NCBI GenBank assembly: GCA_946500295.1
Contig: CAMMVF010000001.1
Span: forward strand, 118,290 to 182,289
Reading direction: 5' to 3'
Source of the DNA: an uncultured Clostridia bacterium
GTDB taxonomy: Bacteria; Bacillota; Clostridia; Oscillospirales; Acutalibacteraceae
Length of the DNA stretch: 64,000 bases
Shown: piece after piece, positions 26,982-36,743 of the stretch
Layout: the number at the start of each line of letters is the position of its first letter
Numbering within the stretch: position 1 is the first letter of the stretch
The notes under the pieces: generated by a model
What the model was told of the DNA's origin: nothing
Databases searched by the model: none
What the model saw: only the letters and a program-made list of their open reading frames with translations
Position numbers and translations under genes: made by a program

Positions 26982-28526
26982 ATGCTTGAAAACTGCATAG
27001 TATATTTTATTATATTTTCTGTCCTTGGCTTTGTTATTGAAGAGGCTATAACCTCGTTTGAGCAAAAGAAGGTCGTAAATGTCGGATATTTAAACGGACC
27101 ATACTGTCCGATTTACGGGCTAAGTGTGGTTATCTGTTATGTTATCAGCGAACTTACTATTGATGAGTGGTACGCCCAGCTTATTTTATTCACGGTTGCC
27201 GTAAGCGTATTTGTATATGGCACGGGTGTGTTTTTAAAAAAGGTTTTGCACTGCCGACTGTGGAATTATTCAAATATGCCGATGAATATAAATGGATATA
27301 TTACGGTTCCGTTGAGTATATTGTGGGGGGCGGTGCTCACCATAGTAGTCGGAAATGTGCTACCTATTATAGACCATTTGGTGGCGTACATTCCTCAAAC
27401 TGTACAGCTGTTTATATTTGCGGTTTTCGGCAGCGTGCTGTTAATAGATACAGTTGTGTCAACCGTATCTTACCTTGAAATCCGAATGAAGGTAAAAAAG
27501 CTCAGAGGTATCTCCGAAAAGCTCTCGAAGCTCTCCCAGGGTTGGGGCAAGGCAGTGGCGGCAGTCTCGATAAAGGCGGGCGAGAACCTTGGAATTGACC
27601 AGAGGATTGATGCCTATCAGACTAAAACCGAGATAGCTAAAAACCGCAGTAGCTTTAATGATGAAGAAATCGAGGAGATAAAGCAGGAGCTGGATAAAAA
27701 GTATGCAAAGCTTTTGAGCGACAACGGATTTTTTGAAAAACACGCCGTAAAGTCAATGGACAGCGAAAGCATAAAAAGCGACCAACAGCTCAAAAAGCTG
27801 TATGATAAAATAGTAAAGGGCACAAAGGAGCTCAACCGCCGTGAATACAATGCTCACTTCAAAACCGAGGAGGAAAAGCCCTTTGCCTACGGAGTAAATT
27901 TCTACAAGCTGTTTTGGATTTTTACCATAGGTTCGATAATAGGCTGTCTGATGGAGACGATAGTCGGCTTTGTCTATAACGGCGGTAGGTTTGAATACCG
28001 AGTCGGGCTGGTGTACGGTCCGTTTATTCCCGTGTATGGAATCGGAGCGGTTATGCTGACTCTTTCCCTTTATAAATTCAGCCGAGCCAGAATGTGGGTA
28101 GTGTTTTTTGTCAGCGCCTTTGTCGGAGCGACCTTCGAATATCTCACCAGCTACTTTCAGCAGCTTATTTTCGGCTCTATATCGTGGGACTATTCGGATC
28201 AGATGTTTAATCTCTACGGCAGAACAAGTCTGTACTATGCGGTGATTTGGGGAGTTTTGGGCATAGCTTGGGCTAAGTTTATATATCCATTTATGTCTAT
28301 GCTTATAGAGAAGCTCCCAAAGAACATGGGCAAGGTGCTTACCGTAGTTTTTTGTATTTTCATGGTGTATGACTGTGCTGTTTCCTGTTTGGCTCAGTGG
28401 AGATACAATGAAAGACAAAGTGGCAGCCCGCCATCAAATATTATCGAGGAATTTTTAGATGAGGAATTTCCGGACAGCTACTTGGAGATGATATATCCCA
28501 ATATGAAGCATATTGACGAGGGGTAA
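26982..28526 (+). CDS. Tandem CmpB-like membrane protein (putative ABC-transporter type IV)
   Basis: The 514-residue protein has two copies of a four- to five-helix membrane module. The first is at about residues 1-165, with GPYCPIYGLSVVICYV; the second is at about 320-480, with GPFIPVYGIGAVML. A soluble charged region of about 140 residues rich in Lys and Glu joins them. The repeated GP-x2-P-x-YG motif is that of the PF06541 (CmpB) family, whose function is not settled. ATG 26982 is used; a GTG two codons upstream is possible. No ATPase gene stands beside it. Confidence 0.82.
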   Translation: MLENCIVYFIIFSVLGFVIEEAITSFEQKKVVNVGYLNGPYCPIYGLSVVICYVISELTIDEWYAQLILFTVAVSVFVYGTGVFLKKVLHCRLWNYSNMPMNINGYITVPLSILWGAVLTIVVGNVLPIIDHLVAYIPQTVQLFIFAVFGSVLLIDTVVSTVSYLEIRMKVKKLRGISEKLSKLSQGWGKAVAAVSIKAGENLGIDQRIDAYQTKTEIAKNRSSFNDEEIEEIKQELDKKYAKLLSDNGFFEKHAVKSMDSESIKSDQQLKKLYDKIVKGTKELNRREYNAHFKTEEEKPFAYGVNFYKLFWIFTIGSIIGCLMETIVGFVYNGGRFEYRVGLVYGPFIPVYGIGAVMLTLSLYKFSRARMWVVFFVSAFVGATFEYLTSYFQQLIFGSISWDYSDQMFNLYGRTSLYYAVIWGVLGIAWAKFIYPFMSMLIEKLPKNMGKVLTVVFCIFMVYDCAVSCLAQWRYNERQSGSPPSNIIEEFLDEEFPDSYLEMIYPNMKHIDEG

Positions 28527-28584
28527 GCTGAGTGGAAAATATGCCGATAATATTCCTTTAAAAGATTAATATACATAACAGCCG

Positions 28585-28616
28585 TGCCGCTTTCCTGTGG
28601 TGCGGCATTGTTTGTT
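28585..28616 (+). terminator. Probable terminator after the CmpB-like gene
   Basis: TGCCGC and GCGGCA flank an 11-base loop and are followed by ATTGTTTGTT. The stem is short and the T tract is interrupted, so this is a moderate call. Confidence 0.45.
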
Positions 28617-28795
28617 ACACAGTTTAAAGTTCACAGTTAGCCTATTGACTTTTTCCGTAATTAATTATATTATCATCTTAGGCTGGGACTGTATATGATT
28701 GTTAGAATTAGGTTGATTTTACTTTAAAAGTCGGCAATACTGTCGCAGCGGATATAAAATTGGTTATAATATAATAGATAAAAGGAGGTGACCGA

Positions 28796-30499
28796 GTGGA
28801 GTCGTTTTTGCAGTCGCTTAATATTCAGGTAATTACAGACGTGGCGATAGTGGCGCTGAGGATATTGATACCTCTGCTCGGAATCATCGTAGTATTTCAG
28901 TGCTATTCTTCTATGCGTCGTCAGCGCAGGGACGAAAAGCCGCTGATTGTGTTGGAAAACAGAAAGACCACGGAGGCTCTGCCGGTGTTGTTTTGGGAAA
29001 ATTCCATAGGCAGAGCAAAAAGAAACGATATAGTAATTCCGAATGACCTTTCTGTGTCAAGAGAGCACTGTGTTATTCTCAGGCGAAAAGAGGGCTGGTT
29101 CATTACGGATACCGGCTCGAAAACAGGAACGTATGTAAACGGCAAATTGATTTCCGAGAGGACGCCGGTTTATATAAATGATGAGATAAGAATCGGCTCG
29201 GATACCTTTGTGCTGAAAAGAGCGCAGGATTATTCCGTTATCGACAGCGGGAGGCGCTCTCTGTTTTATAAAAAAGAGGGCAGCAAGGAAGGAATTGCTC
29301 CCTTTGCATTGATGATGTTGATATCTATTTTTACGTTGTTTATGGCTACTGAGGCCTGTTTGTCCATAGAGGCGACAGACTTCCGCCCGCTGTTGATATT
29401 TGCCGTGTTTATGGGACTTGCGTGGATATTCTATCTTGTTTCGACAAAGATATTCAGACGGGTCGGTTTTGAGCTTGAGGGGCTTGCGCTGTTTTTGAGT
29501 GCAATAGGAGTAATGCTCTCTGTGCGGCAGGATATGCGCCAGACCTATGTTCAGATTGCCGCCTGCGCTATCGGAATGGCAGTATTCTGCTTTATGATAA
29601 AGTTTTTGCAAAATCCCGACAGGGTCAATAAGTGGAGACTTGCGATTATGATAATCGCCGTCATACTGCTGGGAATCAATATAGTTTTCGGTTCGGTCAG
29701 GGGAGGCGCTGCAAACTGGATTGTAGTGGGCGGTATTTCGATTCAGCCGTCAGAGTTTGTAAAGATAGCCTATATCTTTGTCGGAGCTTCGGCTCTTGAT
29801 CAGCTGCAAACAAAGAAAAACTTTATTATCTTCATCATATTCTCGGCTATCTGCATAGGCGCACTGTTTATAATGAGCGACTTTGGTACGGCGGTAATCT
29901 TCTTTGCGACCTTCCTTATGATATCTGTGGTGCGTTCGGGCGATTACAAGACGGTGGTGGTCTCTGTCGTCGGAGCTATCTTCGGCGGAACAATGATACT
30001 GAGATTTAAGCCCTATATTGCCGACCGCTTTGCCGCATGGGGAAAGGCGTTTGAAAATTCGGACAACCTCGGATATCAAACAGCCAGGGCGCTCACCTAC
30101 GCTGCCAGCGGCGGGCTTTTCGGCTGCGGGCTGGGAAACGGATATTTAAAATATATAGCGGCGTCTGAAAGCGACCTTGTTTTCGGACTTATGTGCGAAG
30201 AACTGGGTCTTATAGTTGCTCTAACCGTCGCTTTTTCAATAGGCGGATTGTTTTTCTATGCAAGAGCCATTACTACGCGCAGCCGTTCTACGTTCTACTC
30301 TATTTCCGCCTGCTGCGCCGCAGGGCTTTTGGTGGTGCAGTCGTCGCTGAATATCTTCGGAGCTATGGATATACTGCCGCTTACCGGCGTTACACTGCCG
30401 TTTATCAGCGTCGGCGGTTCGAGTATGGTTTCCTGCTGGGGGCTTTTGGCATTTATCAAGGCGGCAGACGAGAGAACCTACGCAATTAAGAAAAGATGA
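28796..30499 (+). CDS. FHA domain-SEDS fusion (FtsW/RodA/SpoVE family)
   Basis: The 567-residue protein starts at GTG behind AAAGGAGG. A membrane helix (about 14-37) is followed by a forkhead-associated domain at about 65-140 with Gly72-Arg73, Ser88-x-x-His91 and Asn115-Gly116, the residues that read phosphothreonine. Ten membrane segments of the SEDS family then follow, with DFGTAVIFF and the C-terminal LPLTGVTLPFISVGGSSM. SEDS proteins polymerise glycan strands from lipid II with a class B PBP; the next gene encodes one, 22 bases downstream. The FHA domain suggests control by a Ser/Thr kinase such as PrkC. Confidence 0.93.
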   Translation: MESFLQSLNIQVITDVAIVALRILIPLLGIIVVFQCYSSMRRQRRDEKPLIVLENRKTTEALPVLFWENSIGRAKRNDIVIPNDLSVSREHCVILRRKEGWFITDTGSKTGTYVNGKLISERTPVYINDEIRIGSDTFVLKRAQDYSVIDSGRRSLFYKKEGSKEGIAPFALMMLISIFTLFMATEACLSIEATDFRPLLIFAVFMGLAWIFYLVSTKIFRRVGFELEGLALFLSAIGVMLSVRQDMRQTYVQIAACAIGMAVFCFMIKFLQNPDRVNKWRLAIMIIAVILLGINIVFGSVRGGAANWIVVGGISIQPSEFVKIAYIFVGASALDQLQTKKNFIIFIIFSAICIGALFIMSDFGTAVIFFATFLMISVVRSGDYKTVVVSVVGAIFGGTMILRFKPYIADRFAAWGKAFENSDNLGYQTARALTYAASGGLFGCGLGNGYLKYIAASESDLVFGLMCEELGLIVALTVAFSIGGLFFYARAITTRSRSTFYSISACCAAGLLVVQSSLNIFGAMDILPLTGVTLPFISVGGSSMVSCWGLLAFIKAADERTYAIKKR

Positions 30500-30521
30500 T
30501 GATTAAGGGGAGTGAAGCTTA

Positions 30522-31907
30522 ATGAGACGTGTCAGAACTCGTTCGGTCTTTGTGTTTATTCTTGTGCTGCTGTTTTTCGGCGGGCTTTGCTACTTCACAG
30601 TGAATATAAGCGTCAATGCCGGGTCATGGGTTCAGCATAGCTACAACGGCCATCTCTCCGGCAGCGGCGGGCTGGAAAAGGCGGGCAAGATTTTTGACCG
30701 TAACGGTGTTGTTTTGGCTGAGACGGTAGAGGGCGAGAGAGTTTACAACAGCGATTATGATACCCGCCTTGCTACCCTGCACGTTGTAGGTGACAACAGT
30801 CTGAACATATCCACGGCAGTTCAAAGCGTGTACCGTGACAACCTGACGGGATTTTCATATATTTGGGGACTTGAAATGCCCGAGACCTTTCGGGGTGGAA
30901 ATAACCTTACGCTCACCATTGACAGCGCCGCCTGCAAGGCAGCTTATGAGGCTCTGGGCGGCAAAGAGGGAGCAGTGGTGGTTATGAACTACAAGACGGG
31001 GGAAATACTTTGCTCGGTAAGCTCTAAGACCTACGATCCCGAAGATCCGCCAGAAATTACAGAGGAAAACGAGAGCGAGTACGAGGGCGCTTATCTGAAT
31101 CGCGTGCTCTCATCAAGCTATACCCCGGGTTCTATTTTTAAGCTTGTAACGGCTCAGGCAGCTATTGAGAATATATCCGATATTGATGACCGAACCTTCG
31201 AGTGCTACGGCTCAGCCGAAATCGGCGGCAAGGAGGTTACCTGTATGTCCAGCCACGGGGTCATAGATTTCGAGGACGGACTTTCTCAGTCGTGCAATAT
31301 TGTGTTTGCTCAGCTTGCTTATGAGCTTGGCGGTGATAAGATGACGCAGGCGGCACAGGAGATGGGAATCACTCAGAGCTTTTCGGTCGGAGATGTAAAA
31401 ACAGTAGCCGGAAAGTACGATGTATCGCAGGCGAGCGATAACGACCTGGCGTGGAGCGGAATAGGTCAGTACACCGACCTTGCAAACCCCATGCAGATGT
31501 GCATAACAATGAGCGCTATTGCAAACGGCGGCAACCGGGCCGAGCCGTATTATGTGGAGAGCATTGGCAGCGGCGACTACTCAAAGATAACTGCAGAGCA
31601 ATCCGACGGGACAGCCATGCTCAACAGCGAAACCGCCCAAAAGCTCAACGATATGATGAGATATACCGTGGAGACAAACTACGGCGATTCTATGTTCGGC
31701 GGGAATCTCACGGTCTGTGCCAAGACAGGTACGGCTGAGGTCCAGGAGGGTCAGAGCAACGACGCATGGATGGTAGGCTTTACCCGTGACGAGGACGCAC
31801 CGCTGGCGTTTGCGGTTGTTGTTGAGGACGGTGTATTCGGACTGACCACGGCAGGACCGGTCGCTTCTGCGGCGATACAGGCATGCGCCGAGAGTATAAG
31901 AAACTGA
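30522..31907 (+). CDS. Class B penicillin-binding protein (transpeptidase)
   Basis: The 461-residue protein has one N-terminal membrane helix (about 9-29), a short linker and a transpeptidase domain with the three active-site motifs: SIFK at 204-207, SCN at 257-259 and KTGTAE from 401. It lacks the large dimerisation domain of PBP2-type proteins and resembles the shorter PbpA-like proteins paired with RodA in Actinobacteria. It cross-links peptidoglycan made by the SEDS protein encoded just upstream. Start is ATG behind AAGGGGAG. Confidence 0.93.
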   Translation: MRRVRTRSVFVFILVLLFFGGLCYFTVNISVNAGSWVQHSYNGHLSGSGGLEKAGKIFDRNGVVLAETVEGERVYNSDYDTRLATLHVVGDNSLNISTAVQSVYRDNLTGFSYIWGLEMPETFRGGNNLTLTIDSAACKAAYEALGGKEGAVVVMNYKTGEILCSVSSKTYDPEDPPEITEENESEYEGAYLNRVLSSSYTPGSIFKLVTAQAAIENISDIDDRTFECYGSAEIGGKEVTCMSSHGVIDFEDGLSQSCNIVFAQLAYELGGDKMTQAAQEMGITQSFSVGDVKTVAGKYDVSQASDNDLAWSGIGQYTDLANPMQMCITMSAIANGGNRAEPYYVESIGSGDYSKITAEQSDGTAMLNSETAQKLNDMMRYTVETNYGDSMFGGNLTVCAKTGTAEVQEGQSNDAWMVGFTRDEDAPLAFAVVVEDGVFGLTTAGPVASAAIQACAESIRN

Positions 31908-31912
31908 TTACC

Positions 31913-31943
31913 AAGCCACCCGACAGTTCTTGCCGGGCGGCTT
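31913..31943 (+). terminator. Possible terminator after the FHA-SEDS/PBP operon
   Basis: AAGCCACCCGACA and TGCCGGGCGGCTT pair with two A-C mismatches around a 5-base loop, followed by GTTATATTTG. The mismatches and weak T tract make it uncertain. Confidence 0.4.
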
Positions 31944-32018
31944 GTTATATTTGTAGCATATTGTGTTTGTAAATAATATGCGAATTTTTAAATAAGTGAT
32001 GAAATCCCGGCTTAATTG

Positions 32019-32027
32019 TGTTATAAT
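32019..32027 (+). promoter_or_regulatory. Possible secA promoter (extended -10)
   Basis: TGTTATAAT is a perfect extended -10 element about 80 bases upstream of secA. No good -35 is seen 17 bases before it, which is usual for extended -10 promoters. Confidence 0.4.
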
Positions 32028-32108
32028 TAAACGGATTAGTGTGGGAAAGCACTGCTTGGAGCCGATGAAAATCAGGCTCGTTTACATAAATAGAAAAGGG
32101 ATGATACT

Positions 32109-34979
32109 ATGGCGAATTTTTTAAAGGCCATGTTTGGCAACTACAGCAAAAGAGAGGTCAAAAGAGTACGACCTCTTTGCGATAAGGTGCTTGCACTAGA
32201 GAGCAAATATCAGACGATGAGCGATAAAGAGCTCAAGGAGCAGACTAACGTGCTCAAAGAAAGGCTAAAAAACGGGGAGACCACTGACGATATTTTGACC
32301 GATGCCTTTGCCGTCTGCCGTGAGGCTTCATACAGAGTTTTGGGCATGAAGCACTTCCCTGTGCAGATTATCGGCGGAATAATTCTTCATCAGGGCAGAA
32401 TTGCTGAGATGAAAACAGGTGAGGGTAAAACCCTTGTCGCCACTTTGCCGGCTTACCTCAACGCCCTGACGGGCGAGGGAGTACACATAGTCACGGTAAA
32501 TGACTACCTCGCCAGACGTGACTCAGAGTGGATGGGTAAGCTGTACCGCTTTTTGGGGTTGAGCGTCGGTCTTATAGTTCATGATCTTGATAATGATCTG
32601 AGAAAGCAGGCCTACGCCGCCGATATTACATACGGTACTAACAATGAGCTCGGCTTTGACTATCTGAGAGACAACATGGTCGTTTACAAGGAGAAAAAGG
32701 TTCAAAGGGGTCACGCTTTCGCTATAGTGGACGAGGTAGACTCGATTTTGATCGATGAGGCTAGAACTCCGCTCATTATTTCGGGGCAGGGCGACAAGTC
32801 AACAGATTTGTACGAGAGAGCGAACAGCCTTGCTAAAACGCTGAAAAAAGAAGTGTTTACCGAGCTTGACAACAAGCAGGATAACGATGAATATTACAAG
32901 GAAAACGGAATAGAATATATAGTTGACGAAAAGGCTAAGACCGCCACCTTGACGCCGCTGGGCGTCAAGAAAGCCGAGGAGTTTTTCGGTGTGGATAACC
33001 TTACTGACCCCGATAACCTGACAATCCAACACCACGTCAACCAGGCTATCAAAGCTTACGGAGTTATGAAAAGGGATATTGACTACGTTGTCAAGGACGG
33101 CGAGGTCATTATAGTTGATGAGTTCACAGGACGTTTGATGTACGGCAGACGTTACAACGAGGGCTTACATCAGGCGATTGAAGCAAAAGAGGGCGTAAAA
33201 ATCGCTAACGAGAGCAAGACGCTCGCCACAATTACTTTCCAAAACTACTTCCGCCTTTATAATAAGCTGTCGGGTATGACAGGTACTGCGATGACCGAGG
33301 AGGAGGAGTTCAGGGAGATATATAAACTCGACGTTGTGGAGATTCCTACCAACAAGCCGGTAGCGCGAGAGGATTTGCCTGATGCAATATTTAAGACCGA
33401 GCAGGGCAAGTTTACTGCGCTTATCAGAGATATTGTTGAGTGTCATAAGAAGGGTCAGCCGGTGCTTGTAGGTACAATCTCAATAGAGAAGTCCGAGTAC
33501 CTCAGCCGCCTGCTCAAGAAGGAAGGCATCAAGCACAGTGTGCTCAACGCCAAGCACCATGAAAAAGAGGCTGAGATCGTCGCTCAGGCAGGTAAGAAGG
33601 GCGCGGTAACTATCGCAACAAACATGGCAGGCCGTGGTACTGATATTATCCTCGGTGGTAATGCCGAGTACATGGCTAAGGCTGAGATGCGCCGTATGCA
33701 GATACCCGAGGAGATTATAGCGGAGTCTACAGGCTTTGGCGAGACCGACGACGAGGAGATTTTGCAGGCGAGAAAGACTTTTGCAGAGCTTAATGCAAAG
33801 TATAAGGACGAAATTAAGGACGAGGCAGAGCAGGTTAGAGCTGCAGGCGGACTTTTCATAATGGGTACCGAGCGCCATGAGTCAAGACGAATCGACAACC
33901 AGCTCAGAGGTCGTGCCGGTCGTCAGGGAGACCCGGGCAAGAGCCGCTTCTATCTCTCAACTGAGGACGATTTGATGAGGCTGTTCGGCGGCGACAGAAT
34001 GAAGAATATAATGGAGAGACTAAACGCTCCAGAGGATGTTCCGCTTGAGAATAAGATGCTATCCAATATCATCGAAAGCTCACAGCAGAAAGTTGAGAGC
34101 CGCAACTTTGCAATCAGAAAGAATGTACTCCAGTACGATGATGTAATGAACCGCCAGAGAGAGATAATCTACGCTCAGCGTGATCAGGTACTAAACGGTG
34201 AGGATATCAAGGATCAGATTATCAAGATGATAGATCAAACCATAGAGAGCACTGTAAAATCCTTCTGTCCGGACGATGTTTCCCATGATACATGGAATAT
34301 CGAGAGCCTGAGGGATTACTACCTCGGCTGGCTCATCAACGATGATGAGATGAAGTACAGCGCAGAGGATTTGGAGAGCCTTGAGCAGATTGACCTCATA
34401 AACGAGATAAAGGAAAAAGCCAAAGAGATATACAAAGAAAACGAAACCCTGCTTCCCGAGGAGACAATGAGGGAGATGGAGCGCGTTTATCTGCTGAAAA
34501 ACGTAGATACCTACTGGATGGAGCACATAGATGCGATGGAGCAGCTCAAGCAGGGCATAAGGCTGAGAGCTTACGGTCAGCACGACCCGGTAGTAGAGTA
34601 CAGGCTTGAGGGCTTTGATATGTTCGACCAGATGATAGCTACAATCCGTGAAAATACAGTTAAGATGGTGCTTGTAGCCCCGAGAAGGATACTTGCCATT
34701 CAGAAAAAGCAGGCGGAGATGCAGCGTGCGGCGCAGCTTGCTAAACAGTCCCAGGAGCAGACCCAAGCTCAGCAGACTGAACAGAATGAGCAGCCGCAGA
34801 AGGTCAATGTAACCTTTAAGCGTGAGCAGGTGGCAAAACCGACTGCAACCAGCGGAGACGGCACAGACGCAGCGAACAGGACGGTAAGAAAGACTGCGAA
34901 AGAAAAGGTCGGCAGAAATGATCCCTGTCCCTGCGGTAGCGGCAAGAAGTACAAAAAATGTTGCGGAAGAGACGAGTGA
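32109..34979 (+). CDS. secA: Protein translocase ATPase SecA
   Basis: The 956-residue motor drives preproteins through SecYEG. Walker A is MKTGEGKT (102-109), the DEAD-like motif is [15 protein letters not shown], and the second helicase domain has [10 protein letters not shown] and [24 protein letters not shown] Gln-rich linker precedes the C-terminal zinc motif [13 protein letters not shown], which binds SecB or phospholipids. Length is somewhat above average for Gram-positive SecA. ATG is behind AAAAGGGATG. Confidence 0.98.
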   Translation: MANFLKAMFGNYSKREVKRVRPLCDKVLALESKYQTMSDKELKEQTNVLKERLKNGETTDDILTDAFAVCREASYRVLGMKHFPVQIIGGIILHQGRIAEMKTGEGKTLVATLPAYLNALTGEGVHIVTVNDYLARRDSEWMGKLYRFLGLSVGLIVHDLDNDLRKQAYAADITYGTNNELGFDYLRDNMVVYKEKKVQRGHAFAIVDEVDSILIDEARTPLIISGQGDKSTDLYERANSLAKTLKKEVFTELDNKQDNDEYYKENGIEYIVDEKAKTATLTPLGVKKAEEFFGVDNLTDPDNLTIQHHVNQAIKAYGVMKRDIDYVVKDGEVIIVDEFTGRLMYGRRYNEGLHQAIEAKEGVKIANESKTLATITFQNYFRLYNKLSGMTGTAMTEEEEFREIYKLDVVEIPTNKPVAREDLPDAIFKTEQGKFTALIRDIVECHKKGQPVLVGTISIEKSEYLSRLLKKEGIKHSVLNAKHHEKEAEIVAQAGKKGAVTIATNMAGRGTDIILGGNAEYMAKAEMRRMQIPEEIIAESTGFGETDDEEILQARKTFAELNAKYKDEIKDEAEQVRAAGGLFIMGTERHESRRIDNQLRGRAGRQGDPGKSRFYLSTEDDLMRLFGGDRMKNIMERLNAPEDVPLENKMLSNIIESSQQKVESRNFAIRKNVLQYDDVMNRQREIIYAQRDQVLNGEDIKDQIIKMIDQTIESTVKSFCPDDVSHDTWNIESLRDYYLGWLINDDEMKYSAEDLESLEQIDLINEIKEKAKEIYKENETLLPEETMREMERVYLLKNVDTYWMEHIDAMEQLKQGIRLRAYGQHDPVVEYRLEGFDMFDQMIATIRENTVKMVLVAPRRILAIQKKQAEMQRAAQLAKQSQEQTQAQQTEQNEQPQKVNVTFKREQVAKPTATSGDGTDAANRTVRKTAKEKVGRNDPCPCGSGKKYKKCCGRDE

Positions 34980-35011
34980 GCTTAATACAGTTATAATAGG
35001 TAGAACAAAAA

Positions 35012-35178
35012 TATAACCAAGTCGCCGATGTCCCCCGCCTGAGTAGGCGGCGGGTTCCATTCAGCCTTTCGGTGAGGTTTAATCCCCACCGAAACCCTGA
35101 GGAGCAAAGCTCCCCGGCGGCGGTTGCAATCGTCGCTGGCGTGATCAAACGAGCTTGTCACGCGGGCGAAGATTTAAA
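35012..35178 (+). repeat. Family A repeat, copy A3
   Basis: 167 bp, full length, starting 33 bases after secA. Hairpin 4 reads GCGGCG/CGTCGC, so an A-T pair of other copies has become a G-T wobble and the stem is kept. Between it and the next promoter at 35,433 lies about 250 bases of AT-rich DNA in which no gene was found. Confidence 0.9.
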
Positions 35179-35432
35179 ACGCTCGGTCTGGATGGGTGTA
35201 CATTTCGGGTGTGATGGGCGGGAATTTTAATTTTTAAAATTCAGCGAAATCTACATAATAAGGATCTCGACAAAGAAATCTCTGAATATTTTAAATGAAA
35301 ATTTTCGCCTCCGGAAAATCAATGCACAAAACGAAAATTTCTCCTCGGTGATAATTGTTAAAAAAACACCATGAATTTCGTTGTTTTGACGAAGTTGAAG
35401 GCTGATTTTACAAAAATCATACAAAGTTTTTG

Positions 35433-35461
35433 TTGACAATCCCGAAACAACTCGCTATAAT
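35433..35461 (+). promoter_or_regulatory. Consensus sigma-A promoter for the 94-residue gene
   Basis: TTGACA (35433-35438) and TATAAT (35456-35461) match the vegetative consensus in all 12 positions with a 17-base spacer. The expected leader of about 85 bases leads to the small gene at 35,554. A promoter this strong implies abundant product. Confidence 0.9.
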
Positions 35462-35553
35462 ATAATTGCAGGTGGAAAAATAAGCCTGCAAGGTAATTCC
35501 GAAATGTGATTACAAGTCCAGAGTAGGCACGAATGAAAAAGGAGGAATAATTT

Positions 35554-35838
35554 ATGACACCGATTCTTGAACTGCATGACATCGATGTAACTAAATTCCT
35601 CGCCGTGCTTGACACTTGCGAGGGCAATGTATATTTGGTTACTAGAGAGGGAGACCACTTGAACCTGAAAAGTAAGCTTTGTCAGTTGGTAGGTTTGACT
35701 CAGCTTATTGAGGGTGGTAAAATTGCGGAGGCATATATTGTCTGTGAAAACCCGGATGATGAGAGAAAGCTCTTCCGTTTCAATCTGCTCGGCGATACCG
35801 GCGATGCAGTAATTGAGAAGAACGAGAAGGGCGAATAA
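35554..35838 (+). CDS. Small conserved protein, possibly HPr-like fold
   Basis: The 94-residue protein is not recognised by name. Residues 23-80 (GNVYLVTREGDHLNLKS, then LVGLTQLIEGGKIAEAYIVC) show the strand-strand-helix-strand pattern of the second half of HPr, including an NLKS motif with Ser40 where HPr has regulatory Ser46. No histidine stands where HPr His15 would be. It may be a non-phosphotransfer HPr relative, but this is inference. It is monocistronic, with an AAAGGAGG site, a perfect promoter and a strong terminator, which suggests high expression. Confidence 0.75.
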   Translation: MTPILELHDIDVTKFLAVLDTCEGNVYLVTREGDHLNLKSKLCQLVGLTQLIEGGKIAEAYIVCENPDDERKLFRFNLLGDTGDAVIEKNEKGE

Positions 35839-35886
35839 TTAGCGCTTTCTAAATATTTTTGTTTTACCATTATTATAAAAATTTTA

Positions 35887-35930
35887 CGCCACAGGGAGTC
35901 TGTCTATGTGCAGATTCCCTGTGGCGTTTT
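35887..35930 (+). terminator. Terminator of the 94-residue gene
   Basis: CGCCACAGGGA and TCCCTGTGGCG form an 11-bp stem extended inward by GTCTG/CAGAT, followed by TTTT. Confidence 0.92.
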
Positions 35931-35999
35931 GCGTTGAAATTGATAGTTGACTTTGTTCTGCCTCATCCTACGATTTGTCAAACCTGAGTCGGCAGTGTG

Positions 36000-36028
36000 T
36001 TGTCTAGGTGAAAAATATGTGATATAAT
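36000..36028 (+). promoter_or_regulatory. Probable promoter of the macrodomain gene
   Basis: TTGTCT (36000-36005) and TATAAT (36023-36028) are separated by 17 bases and lie about 30 bases upstream of the macrodomain start codon. The transcript leader would be short. Confidence 0.65.
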
Positions 36029-36058
36029 TTCTTTAAATAAAATAACGGAGGTATGGCT

Positions 36059-36577
36059 ATGCCGCTGAAAATAATAAGAGGCGATATAACTAAGCTAAGC
36101 TGCGACGCAATAGTAAACGCAGCTAACCCGACACTTCTCGGAGGCGGTGGTGTTGACGGCGCAATTCATGCGGCGGCAGGCTCAGGCTTGCTTGAGGAAT
36201 GTAAAACTCTTGGCGGCTGCAAGACGGGTCAGGCTAAGCTAACGGGCGGATATAAGCTGCCATGTAAATATGTAATTCATACCGTAGGACCTATCTGGAG
36301 AGGTGGAGAGTGCGGAGAAAAGGAACTGCTTGAGTTGTGTTACCGTGAAAGCCTGTCGCTTGCGCTTGAGCACGGCTGTAAGTCGGTAGCCTTTCCGCTG
36401 ATATCCTCGGGGGTTTACGGATACCCAAAGGCGGAGGCTTTTGAGGTTGCGGTAAGTACGATTAACGGCTTTTTGAAGAATAACAGCAAAGAGGATATTT
36501 TGGTTTACCTTGTGGTTTTCGATGAGGAAGCATTTAGGATAAGCCGTAAATATGTGAACTATCTAGAGAACGACTGA
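36059..36577 (+). CDS. Macrodomain protein, O-acetyl-ADP-ribose deacetylase type
   Basis: The 172-residue protein is a single macrodomain: [30 protein letters not shown] (residues 7-36) holds the Asn and Asp/Gly residues that bind and hydrolyse ADP-ribose, and ISSGVYGYP forms the second loop. The family removes acetyl or ADP-ribosyl groups from O-acetyl-ADP-ribose or modified proteins. ATG 36059 is chosen because the ATG at 36053 abuts the CGGAGG site. No partner ADP-ribosyltransferase or sirtuin gene is adjacent. Confidence 0.92.
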   Translation: MPLKIIRGDITKLSCDAIVNAANPTLLGGGGVDGAIHAAAGSGLLEECKTLGGCKTGQAKLTGGYKLPCKYVIHTVGPIWRGGECGEKELLELCYRESLSLALEHGCKSVAFPLISSGVYGYPKAEAFEVAVSTINGFLKNNSKEDILVYLVVFDEEAFRISRKYVNYLEND

Positions 36578-36591
36578 CAGGAGGCATAAAA

Positions 36592-36651
36592 ATGCAAGGC
36601 GTTGAAGTAACAGTAAGGAAAGCTTATGCCAGATACAACACCAAGATATAG
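36592..36651 (+). other. Very short open frame with a good ribosome site
   Basis: After ACAGGAGGC an ATG at 36592 opens 19 codons (MQGVEVTVRKAYARYNTKI) ending at TAG 36649-36651, right after the macrodomain stop. It may be a peptide, a leader, or the stump of a lost gene. Nothing else supports it. Confidence 0.2.
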
Positions 36652-36743
36652 CTCTACGCTTCGTAGATATGCTGAACTCTACGTTTTGTGTGTATTGATA
36701 TGACCATTCATCATCTATAATGTTGGTGAAAGGAGGAAAATCA

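Noticed and set aside
26982..28526. Reading the CmpB-like protein as part of a complete ABC transporter
   Set aside because: No ATP-binding or substrate-binding protein gene is adjacent; the label ABC-type comes only from a family name.
34816..35148. Open frame starting MITPATIATAAGE within repeat A3 on the minus strand
   Set aside because: The same translation recurs at A2 and A4 and follows the hairpin sequence. It has no ribosome site and is a by-product of the repeat.
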